From Bacteroidota bacterium (lineage in GTDB: Bacteria > Bacteroidota > Bacteroidia > UKL13-3), in assembly GCA_027491085.1 (NCBI GenBank), contig JAIXWW010000012.1, forward strand, positions 1 to 64,000: a DNA stretch of 64,000 nucleotides. Direction: 5' to 3'. Shown piece by piece: positions 57,514 through 64,000 of the stretch. Each line of letters opens with the position of its first letter. Position 1 is the first letter of the stretch. The position numbers and the translations under genes were made by a program. Under the pieces are notes generated by a model. That model had not been told where the DNA came from. It made no database searches and worked only from the letters and a program-made list of their open reading frames with translations.

Positions 57514-58365
57514 ACTTTTTATTTTTTTTAATAATTTATAAAGGTTATAATTTTTTTTATGTACTAATCAAATCAAAAAATTAGATTCTGATAATTAGCA
57601 TTTTACGAATAATCAAAATTATAATTGGTTTGAAAATAGACTACCTCAATTCTTGATTGGTTCTTAAATCTGTGGTGTTTTCTTAGTGCTTTTTTGTTCA
57701 TAATTTTTATGGTTTACCCATACCAATGTCAAAACTGTGCCTATAACATACTTACAAAGAACTTGGTGCTATTTTGGTTGTTTATTACATCCAAGTAGCG
57801 TTATTTTTATTTTAATGGTTTTAATCAACTTGATTTATTCTTCACAAACACTCCCATTTTTGGAACTAAAATCCAAAATAGAACTAGTTATTTACAAAAA
57901 ACATCAAAACAACTGAAATACAGGTAGTTAAAAATTTTCATATTAACCATTTTTATATTAATCAATTATTTTAATGATTTTATAATATCAAATGTATTTT
58001 GGCTATTAGTTTTAACCGCCTAATAAATGTTAGGTAGATTTATTTATGGTACGATTGGCGATATTTTTATTTTGGAAGCGCAACGCTTATTAACATACTT
58101 ATACACACCTTTAAATAGTCGAAAATGCAATAAAAGCGAGTATTACCGCCACTTATCATCTGAAAATATATAAATACATATCAAAAAAATAAAGTTATTT
58201 TATCTTCTGTCTAAATAACTAGAAAGTGATAAAATAGCTTTTCACTTTTTATTAATGAATAAATATCCAAAATTAAACTAGAACAACTTAAAGGGAAATA
58301 TTAAAATTTTATATTATTTGAAATATTTATAGTTATTTGTCCATTTAAAATAAAGTAAAATAAAT
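57514..58365. other. 852-bp gene-free spacer
   Basis: AT-rich, with stops in all frames and no gene, tRNA or repeat that I can support. The only structure seen is a weak hairpin at 58223-58248 (AAAGTGA and TCACTTT, followed by T's). It lies between divergent genes and could hold their promoters. Confidence 0.6.
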
Positions 58366-59358
58366 ATGCTTAATTGGTCAATTAATCAAATAAAACTAGG
58401 CTTAAAATATGCCTGGAAAATATCAAGAAATACAAGTGACTTTAAAATAAACAGCATTATTACATGTAATGATGAACACCATAGTGGAAAAGGAGAAGCA
58501 GCACCCAATATTAGATACAATGAAACACCTGAAGTTCTTTTAAACAGCTTTGAAGAATTTTTAAGTGCCGGAGCTAATGAAATAAAAAACGCTGTTGATT
58601 TATCCATTTTACTCCATAAAATAAATGCACCAAATGCTTTAAGATTTGGAATTGAGCAGGCTTATATTCACTTTTTATGTGCTCAAAGAAATGAATCTAT
58701 TTATGATTTTCTGAAAATAGACAAACCTTTAAAAACGAACACATGTTACACACTTCCAATAATGGAACCATCAAGCATTATTAAGTTTTTCAATGAAAAC
58801 AACTTAAATCGTTTTGCATATTTAAAAATTAAAATTAGTGTTGATGGTGCTTTGGATGAAATAAAAACATTGTCTTCTATTTATAAAAAACCAATTTTAA
58901 TTGATGCAAACGAAGCTTGGAAAGACCCAGATGCATTAATCAATTTTACGCATAACTTAAAGGGAATAAATATTGGAATGATAGAACAACCCATGCATAG
59001 TAGCATGATTAATGAATACAAATATGTTAAACCAAGGGTAACATTGCCCTTAATGGCCGATGAGAGTTTTTGCTCTCAAGTTGATTTTAAAGAACTAAAA
59101 CTTCAGTTTGATGCAGTAAACATGAAATTAATGAAAGCAGGAGGGTATTTGAATGGTTTAAGATTAATTTATGAAGCTAAGAAATATGGCTTTAAAACAA
59201 TGGTGGGATGCATGGTAGAAACCACTTTGGGAATGAGTGGAGCTTATGCATTTTCTGGATTATGTAATCTGGCAGATTTAGACGGGTACATGTTAATAGA
59301 AAACGAGCCTTTTAAATTACTAAGTGAGGAAAATGGCGAAGTATACTTAAACCAATAA
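58366..59358 (+). CDS. Enolase-superfamily dipeptide epimerase-like enzyme
   Basis: 330 aa of the mandelate racemase/muconate lactonising group. The capping domain (1-125) and barrel show the metal ligands Asp (LIDANEAW, about 185), Glu (IEQP, about 210) and Asp (MADES, about 234), and the catalytic bases in YLKIKIS (about 160) and NMKLMKAGG (about 256). The pattern GCMVETTLGMSGAYAFS is typical of L-Ala-D/L-Glu epimerases, which recycle murein peptides. Substrate could differ. Convergent with accA. Confidence 0.87.
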   Translation: MLNWSINQIKLGLKYAWKISRNTSDFKINSIITCNDEHHSGKGEAAPNIRYNETPEVLLNSFEEFLSAGANEIKNAVDLSILLHKINAPNALRFGIEQAYIHFLCAQRNESIYDFLKIDKPLKTNTCYTLPIMEPSSIIKFFNENNLNRFAYLKIKISVDGALDEIKTLSSIYKKPILIDANEAWKDPDALINFTHNLKGINIGMIEQPMHSSMINEYKYVKPRVTLPLMADESFCSQVDFKELKLQFDAVNMKLMKAGGYLNGLRLIYEAKKYGFKTMVGCMVETTLGMSGAYAFSGLCNLADLDGYMLIENEPFKLLSEENGEVYLNQ

Positions 59359-59397
59359 AGAGGCTTATGGTAACTTCCAAAGGCCTCTTTATTGGTT
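59350..59397. terminator. Bidirectional terminator overlapping the epimerase stop
   Basis: Perfect 15-bp arms AACCAATAAAGAGGC and GCCTCTTTATTGGTT with an 18-nt loop. The left arm contains the epimerase TAA, and AATTTTTTAT follows on the plus strand. The convergent accA ends at 59413. Confidence 0.85.
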
Positions 59398-59412
59398 AAT
59401 TTTTTATAAGTA

Positions 59413-60363
59413 CTATTCAGTAAAAGCACCCATAGCACTGAATTTTTCAATTCTAGTTGAAATTAAACTTTCCGGTGATTGTTTACCAAGTTCTGCAAGC
59501 ATTCGGTCTATTTCGATCTTCATTGTTTGATATGCCTCGGTTGGGTTTTCATGAGCACCACCTAAAGGCTCACTTATAATTCCATCAATTAATTTATTTT
59601 TAAGCATATCGTTGGCAGTAAGTTTTAATGCATCAGCTGCTTTTTCTTTGTGCTCCCAACTACGCCATAAAATAGAAGAACAGCTTTCAGGCGAAATAAC
59701 CGAATACCAGGTATTTTCCATCATCATTACTCTATCACCAACACCAATACCCAAAGCTCCACCACTCGCTCCCTCACCTATAATTATACTAATAACAGGA
59801 ACCTTTAGCACACTCATTTCTAATAAGTTTTTTGCAATTGCTTCCCCCTGCCCTCTTTCCTCTGCTTCTAATCCGGGTGAAGCACCTGGAGTATCAATAA
59901 AAGTAATGATAGGCTTATTCAGCTTTTCAGCTAATTTCATTAAACGCAAAGCCTTTCTGTATCCCTCAGGATTTGGCATACCGAAATTTCTATATTGACG
60001 TTGTTTAGTATTTCGACCTTTTTGATGCCCAATTACCATAACGGTTTTACCATTGATTGAGGCAAAACCTCCTATCATAGCTTTATCGTCTTTCACGTTT
60101 CTATCACCATGCATTTCTACAAAGTTTTCAAAACAATTCTCTACATAATCTAATGTGTATGGACGATCAGGATGTCGACTTATTTGTACACGCTGCCAAC
60201 CATTTAAATTACTATACAACTCTTTTTTTGTAGTTATAATTTTTTCTTCTAATTCTTTAACAGAAGCGCTAACATCAATCTTTCCTTTGTCTGCTACCTC
60301 TTTTACCTTTTTTAATTGATCTTCTAAATCTTGTATTGGTTTCTCAAAATCGAAATGTGCCAT
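59413..60363 (-). CDS. accA: Acetyl-CoA carboxylase carboxyltransferase subunit alpha
   Basis: 316 aa. With AccD it moves the carboxyl group from biotin to acetyl-CoA, the first step of fatty acid synthesis. Signatures: [19 protein letters not shown] (about 55-73), [20 protein letters not shown] (about 155-174), [20 protein letters not shown] and [11 protein letters not shown]. Full length. Its bicarbonate need gives a possible metabolic link with the SbtA-like permease upstream in the window. Confidence 0.96.
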   Translation of the reverse strand: MAHFDFEKPIQDLEDQLKKVKEVADKGKIDVSASVKELEEKIITTKKELYSNLNGWQRVQISRHPDRPYTLDYVENCFENFVEMHGDRNVKDDKAMIGGFASINGKTVMVIGHQKGRNTKQRQYRNFGMPNPEGYRKALRLMKLAEKLNKPIITFIDTPGASPGLEAEERGQGEAIAKNLLEMSVLKVPVISIIIGEGASGGALGIGVGDRVMMMENTWYSVISPESCSSILWRSWEHKEKAADALKLTANDMLKNKLIDGIISEPLGGAHENPTEAYQTMKIEIDRMLAELGKQSPESLISTRIEKFSAMGAFTE

Positions 60364-60465
60364 ACTGCAATAATACTAAGGCTGAACTAAGTTTTAATAA
60401 AATAATTTTATTTAGCTGTTTATCAGTGCATATTTTATAATAAGTTACTTTTTTCTGTGTAGCAC

Positions 60466-60495
60466 TTGACAAATCGATTAATCGCTCTATATTTG
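60466..60495 (+). promoter_or_regulatory. Consensus promoter of the tRNA pair
   Basis: TTG (60466-60468), a 19-nt spacer, then TATATTTG (60488-60495): a perfect match to TTG-N19-TAnnTTTG, about 45 bp before tRNA-Asp. Confidence 0.8.
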
Positions 60496-60540
60496 CACCA
60501 CTTTAAAACGAAGAAATGTTTTAAAAGTTCTTTAAAAAAC

Positions 60541-60614
60541 GGTGTGGTAGTTCAGTTGGTTAGAATACCTGCCTGTCACGCAGGGGGTCGCGGGTTCGAG
60601 TCCCGTCCGCACCG
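60541..60614 (+). tRNA. tRNA-Asp (GTC)
   Basis: Acceptor GGTGTGG pairs with CCGCACC (60607-60613). The anticodon stem-loop is CCTGC, CTGTCAC, GCAGG with anticodon GTC. The T-arm GCGGG-TTCGAGT-CCCGT is complete. The discriminator is G, and CA follows (no full CCA encoded). Confidence 0.95.
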
Positions 60615-60620
60615 CATTTT

Positions 60621-60694
60621 GGTTTCGTAGCTCAATTGAATAGAGCATCTCACTACGGATGAGAAGGTTCAAGGTTTGAATCCTTGCGAGACCA
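60621..60694 (+). tRNA. tRNA-Arg (ACG)
   Basis: Acceptor GGTTTCG pairs with CGAGACC (60687-60693). The anticodon stem-loop is TCTCA, CTACGGA, TGAGA with anticodon ACG, and the T-arm is CAAGG-TTTGAAT-CCTTG. Discriminator A; no encoded CCA. It lies 6 bp after tRNA-Asp and shares its promoter. Confidence 0.93.
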
Positions 60695-60706
60695 CGAGAA
60701 GTTATT

Positions 60707-60744
60707 AAAAGGCTTGTAAACAAATAGTTTACAAGCCTTTTTTA
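60707..60744 (+). terminator. Terminator of the tRNA operon
   Basis: Perfect 15-bp arms AAAAGGCTTGTAAAC and GTTTACAAGCCTTTT with loop AAATA, followed by T's, 12 bp after tRNA-Arg. Confidence 0.92.
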
Positions 60745-60972
60745 TTATTGGGGTAAACAAATCCCTTTGTTGTTAAATTTCTTCCAATCTCTTCCCTCTC
60801 AGAATTAAAATTTATGATTCATAAATATTACGCTAAAAGTTCAGCTTATTTTAAAGTTGTTTTCTAGCAATTTGTTTCAAAACCTCTCCGTTAAACATCT
60901 TGTATTTTTTTTTGTGATTTTAGCTTGATATAACATGAAAAATAATAAGACAATTTATTATTGTAATTCATG

Positions 60973-61533
60973 TTAAGGAATTAACTCAAATAAATTTCCA
61001 TTATTAGTAAATTGTAACAACCCATATTTTTTCTTTTTAAATATTAATGACTCTTTTAATACGTTTGATATTATTGTTACTGTATCATATTGTTTATTTA
61101 GAATATTTACCGAAACAGGTGTATTAGATGTTTTAATAAACCCTATTGAATTTTCATTTGTGTATATTGTATTGTTTATTGAAATTGCGAAATTGTCATA
61201 AAAAGCACTATTAATGTAATAATTTAAATAAAAATTATCACCAAATAAACTATCGGTAAATTGCATAAATTTTTGTTCTAAAGGTATTTTTGTAGGGCAT
61301 TCTTCTTGAGTATAAGTGTAATTATAATTAGTTTGTAAACCATAATTATAGAAAATTATTGTATCTTTTTTATTTCTAAGGAATTTAACACTTTTATAGT
61401 TTTCGTATGGAAAAAGCAGCTTTTGAAAATCTAAATCTAATGTTTCAGTTCTTCCAGTTGTTTCTTCACATTTAGAACACGCGTAAAAAAAAGTAATAAT
61501 TATTATTAAATAAGTAAGTTTTATTATTTTCAT
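60973..61533 (-). CDS. Hypothetical lipoprotein
   Basis: 186 aa. A lipobox FFYACS places the acylated Cys near residue 19, after a hydrophobic signal (LTYLIIIITFFYAC). The mature part is rich in Asn, Tyr and Phe and beta-like, with no recognised domain. Probably anchored to the outer or inner membrane. No neighbours on the same strand. Confidence 0.75.
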   Translation of the reverse strand: MKIIKLTYLIIIITFFYACSKCEETTGRTETLDLDFQKLLFPYENYKSVKFLRNKKDTIIFYNYGLQTNYNYTYTQEECPTKIPLEQKFMQFTDSLFGDNFYLNYYINSAFYDNFAISINNTIYTNENSIGFIKTSNTPVSVNILNKQYDTVTIISNVLKESLIFKKKKYGLLQFTNNGNLFELIP

Positions 61534-61870
61534 AATTTTTTAGTGTTAATTCTTAGTTGTTCTTATATTGTTTTAGCTCCTGGTGTTCTAACTAAAATAA
61601 AATTCGGGCATGGTTCATAGGGCTTGAATATTTAAATAAGTTTAAATTTTAAATGTCTTTTATATATTTTCCAAACTTATAACTAAACCAAAATGCCACA
61701 AATTAAATAATTATTTCAACACCAGGCCAAAAATTGATTTTTTCTACCTTACTTTATAAATAATTTACATTAAAATAATCTTCTACAAGCTCATCAATCT
61801 AATATTCTAATAAAGGTTTTTTCCATTAACAAATATACCTAATTGAACCCAAACGAATCATCAAAAAACA
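61534..61870. other. Spacer without a gene
   Basis: AT-rich and gene-free. The only structure is the csp terminator listed next. Confidence 0.6.
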
Positions 61871-61903
61871 AAAAAGGCCAATAATCAAATTATCAGCCTT
61901 TTT
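61871..61903 (-). terminator. Terminator after the third cold-shock gene
   Basis: The arms AAAAAGGC and GCCTTTTT, with an inner ATAAT/ATTAT pair, lie about 20 bp past the stop of the leftward gene at 61925. Confidence 0.75.
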
Positions 61904-61924
61904 GTTGAAATAGTATAAATTATA

Positions 61925-62119
61925 TTATCCAACTACTTTTACATTTACAGCGTTTAAGCCTTTTTTGCCTCTTTCACTTTCGTATTCAACTTTGTCGGTT
62001 TCTCTAATCTTGTCGATTAAACCTGATGAATGTACAAAAATGTCTTCTCCGCCATTAGTTGGTACAATAAATCCAAATCCTTTTGTTTCGTTAAAAAACT
62101 TAACTGTTCCTTCTTGCAT
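61925..62119 (-). CDS. Cold-shock domain protein (third of three tandem copies)
   Basis: 64 aa, one cold-shock domain. RNP1 is KGFGFI (about 13-18) and RNP2 is DIFVHSS (about 25-31), both intact. It binds single-stranded RNA/DNA, acting as an RNA chaperone. The first nine residues (MQEGTVKFF) are shared by all three copies. It differs from the others mainly after residue 36 (KIRETDKVEYESERGKKGLN). Own terminator. Confidence 0.93.
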   Translation of the reverse strand: MQEGTVKFFNETKGFGFIVPTNGGEDIFVHSSGLIDKIRETDKVEYESERGKKGLNAVNVKVVG

Positions 62120-62170
62120 TGTGTTATTATTTTAAAAATTAAGTTGGCAAAATAGTAAACTATTTAAATA

Positions 62171-62204
62171 AAAAAAGCCTGTAATAAAAATTACAGGCTT
62201 TTTT
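62171..62204 (-). terminator. Terminator after the second cold-shock gene
   Basis: The arms AAAAAGCCTGTAAT and ATTACAGGCTTTTT enclose AAAA. On the minus strand it lies 25 bp past the stop at 62229. Confidence 0.88.
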
Positions 62205-62228
62205 GGGGTTTAATTAAAAAAAATATAA

Positions 62229-62420
62229 TTAAGCAACTTGAACACGTACTGCGTTCATGCCTTTTTTTCCTCTTTCTTCTTCAAAAGTTACTTTGTCATT
62301 TTCTCTGATTCTGTCTATCAAACCTGATGAATGTACGAAAATATCTTCTCCACCGTTAGCTGGTGAAATAAAACCAAATCCTTTTGTTTCGTTAAAAAAC
62401 TTAACTGTTCCTTCTTGCAT
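62229..62420 (-). CDS. Cold-shock domain protein (second copy)
   Basis: 63 aa. Same fold and RNP1/RNP2 motifs as its neighbours (KGFGFI, DIFVHSS). Ends NAVRVQVA. About 80 percent identical by eye to the third copy, so the trio arose by local duplication. Own terminator and separate upstream spacer. Confidence 0.93.
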   Translation of the reverse strand: MQEGTVKFFNETKGFGFISPANGGEDIFVHSSGLIDRIRENDKVTFEEERGKKGMNAVRVQVA

Positions 62421-62458
62421 TGTCTTGTTGTAATTAATTGTAAATAAATTGTTGTAAT

Positions 62459-62492
62459 AAAAAAAGCAGTTGTTTGTAACCTGCTTTTTTTT
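62459..62492 (-). terminator. Terminator after the first cold-shock gene
   Basis: AAAAAAGCAG and CTGCTTTTTT enclose an 11-nt loop, 18 bp past the stop at 62510. Confidence 0.8.
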
Positions 62493-62509
62493 GAATTAAA
62501 ATTAGAATA

Positions 62510-62704
62510 TTATCTAGTAACCTGCACTCTTACAGCGTTGATACCTTTTTTTCCTCTTTCTGTTTCAAATTGTACTTTGTCATTTTCTTGAATTCTATCA
62601 ATTAAACCTGATGAATGTACGAAAATGTCTTCACGTCCTTCTGATGGAGTGATAAATCCGAAGCCTTTTGTTTCATCAAAAAACTTCACTGTTCCTTCTT
62701 GCAT
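62510..62704 (-). CDS. Cold-shock domain protein (first copy)
   Basis: 64 aa. One cold-shock domain with KGFGFI and DIFVHSS intact. It differs from the other copies by FDETKGFG and GREDIFVH (Arg in place of Gly). First in the leftward order; each of the three genes has its own terminator, so separate control is likely. Confidence 0.93.
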   Translation of the reverse strand: MQEGTVKFFDETKGFGFITPSEGREDIFVHSSGLIDRIQENDKVQFETERGKKGINAVRVQVTR

Positions 62705-62917
62705 TGTATTAAATTATTAAATATGAAGGCGCAAGGTAACCTTAATTAATTCACAAACAAGTTATTTTATTTTTAAATCAAATATAGTTTATCCATTTTG
62801 GTTCATGTTAAGAATGGCTTTTTATTGATTTAATAGACAATTATTTACCAAAAGTATATAATTATTTTGAATTAAATTTTTTAAAACAATTTGCTTGTTT
62901 CAATTTTGTAAATCTCT

Positions 62918-63724
62918 ATGAAAATTAAAAGGTCAATTATTGTCATTTGCTTAGTATTATTTTGTTTTTTAAAAATAAATGCGCAATTCCTATTCACTGA
63001 AAGTTTTGTATTGATTCCTATAGATACTCAAAAACATTATGCAGGAACTATTTCAGGTAGTTTTAGTTCGCAAACACAAAAAGAAACAGTAAATCAACTC
63101 GCTGCTCGAGCTGAGCTTGCCATGCGTTTAAAAGGTCATCATGTTTTAACGGTAGCCAATAATTTACAAATAATAACCAATGGTAACCAAACCATTTTAA
63201 GTGGAGGATATTTATTTGCAAGGTTTAGGCAAGATATTTCTCGCAGTTTGTATCCAGAGTATTATGCCCAATACCAATGGCTTGAATCAAGAGGATTAGA
63301 ACAAAAATTTGCAATTACTGCCAACTTGCGAAAACGAATTTACAGAGATGAAAAATTAACTTTAGCCACAGCTGCAGGCTTTATGTTTGAATATGAAAAA
63401 TGGAATTTTGAAGGAGTAAAAACTGAAAATATACCCATTAATACCAATCCAAGAGAAAGGTTTAACCCAAGGTTTAACTGGTATTTTAGTTATGAGCAAT
63501 TTATCAGCGACCAAATAGTTATCAATAGTGGATTGTATTATTTTTTAAGAACTAGTTTTGATCAATCATTACCTAGAATAGGTTTTCATGGAAGATTTGG
63601 CTATAAAATTACCAAAAACCTAAGGTATAATTTAAACTTAAGATCCATGTACGATTATGAACCAATAGTTCCTGTATCCAAACTTTGGTATACCTTTAAT
63701 AACGAATTGGTTTATAATTTTTAG
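62918..63724 (+). CDS. Predicted outer-membrane beta-barrel protein
   Basis: 268 aa. Signal peptide (SIIVICLVLFCFLKINAQ, about 6-23) followed by alternating amphipathic strands rich in Tyr, Arg and Phe to a C-terminal Phe (FNNELVYNF), the usual end of an outer-membrane barrel. It resembles DUF481/DUF2490-type barrels by layout, but I cannot assign the family firmly. Substrate unknown. It stands alone upstream of lepA. Confidence 0.7.
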   Translation: MKIKRSIIVICLVLFCFLKINAQFLFTESFVLIPIDTQKHYAGTISGSFSSQTQKETVNQLAARAELAMRLKGHHVLTVANNLQIITNGNQTILSGGYLFARFRQDISRSLYPEYYAQYQWLESRGLEQKFAITANLRKRIYRDEKLTLATAAGFMFEYEKWNFEGVKTENIPINTNPRERFNPRFNWYFSYEQFISDQIVINSGLYYFLRTSFDQSLPRIGFHGRFGYKITKNLRYNLNLRSMYDYEPIVPVSKLWYTFNNELVYNF

Positions 63725-63838
63725 TTAATTAATTTATGAATAGGTAGGTAATAATTTTCTTAATCTTTAAAAAATGGATACAAACATAAAAAAATATGTT
63801 TGGTTAAGTAAATTCTATAAAAATCAAACACAAAACAC

Positions 63839-63846
63839 TAATATTG
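63839..63846 (+). promoter_or_regulatory. -7-like element close to lepA
   Basis: TAATATTG, one mismatch to TAnnTTTG, followed by CACTGA and the ATG at 63853. As with the helicase gene, the leader would be only a few bases long. No clear -33 element. Confidence 0.4.
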
Positions 63847-63852
63847 CACTGA

Positions 63853-64000
63853 ATGGAAAATATACGCAATTTTTGTATTATTGCTCATATCGATCACGGT
63901 AAGAGCACATTAGCAGATAGACTTTTAGAATATACTCAAACTACCAGTAAAAGGGAAATGCAAGCACAGTTGCTTGACAATATGGATTTAGAGCGTGAAA
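63853..64000 (+). CDS. lepA: Elongation factor 4 (LepA), 5' part only
   Basis: The first 49 codons run to the window edge. [20 protein letters not shown] starts with the GTPase P-loop (AHIDHGKST), followed by [20 protein letters not shown] and LDNMDLERE, the LepA effector region. LepA is a ribosome-associated translational GTPase that aids initiation and back-translocation. The rest lies outside the window. Confidence 0.94.
   Translation, partial: MENIRNFCIIAHIDHGKSTLADRLLEYTQTTSKREMQAQLLDNMDLERE

Noticed and set aside
60532..60723. 63-aa minus-strand ORF
   Set aside because: It is the shadow of the two tRNA genes.

Overview
The window is AT-rich chromosomal DNA of a free-living member of the Bacteroidota, probably an environmental Sphingobacteriia- or Chitinophagia-like lineage. 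The evidence is two proteins with Por/type IX secretion C-terminal sorting domains, a bacillithiol gene (bshB1), a DUF4175 protein, weak Shine-Dalgarno signals, and promoters of the Bacteroidota form TTG-N19-TAnnTTTG (clearest before a tRNA pair at 60466-60495). Most of the window is housekeeping, with one compact accessory island at the left end.

Layout. 1-1556: dispersed repeats, one hypothetical gene and a 42-bp tandem array whose dyads fall every 21 bp. 1557-8869: a defence-like island holding a 1426-aa STAND/NACHT ATPase with an N-terminal PD-(D/E)XK-like nuclease, a CoiA-like nuclease, and a convergent operon of an HNH endonuclease and a methyltransferase-HIT fusion, the latter preceded by what may be a coding remnant. 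8870-9455: dispersed repeats. 9456-21254: a DUF4175 coiled-coil membrane protein, an MBL hydrolase, truB, ftsK, a hypothetical gene and gyrA. 21510-33341: M16 peptidase, DUF6580 membrane protein, ppk1, WD40 protein, rsmG, a lone ABC ATPase, a DbpA-type helicase, a small T9SS substrate and an M23 peptidase. 33476-38417: alaS, carrying two in-frame repeat insertions, then a bshB1-glycosyltransferase-YkgJ operon. 38909-41281: hmgA-hpd, two steps of tyrosine/homogentisate catabolism. 41474-44585: a divergent LysR regulator facing a small membrane ORF, a DUF6671 protein and an SbtA-like bicarbonate permease. 44738-45337: a secreted SH3-like gene broken by one nonsense codon. 45502-49668: pseudouridine synthase, DUF3820 protein and a large PAS/GAF histidine kinase. 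49775-57513: a 2419-aa SdrD_B/PKD surface protein and a small secreted partner. 58366-60694: an enolase-superfamily epimerase, accA, tRNA-Asp and tRNA-Arg. 60973-64000: a lipoprotein, three tandem cold-shock genes, an outer-membrane protein and the start of lepA.

The best candidates for undescribed biology are the HNH/methyltransferase-HIT operon next to the STAND-nuclease gene, the 21-bp-phased dyad array directly upstream of that STAND gene, and the LysR/small-protein/DUF6671/SbtA module. All functional statements rest on reading motifs by eye; no database search was possible.
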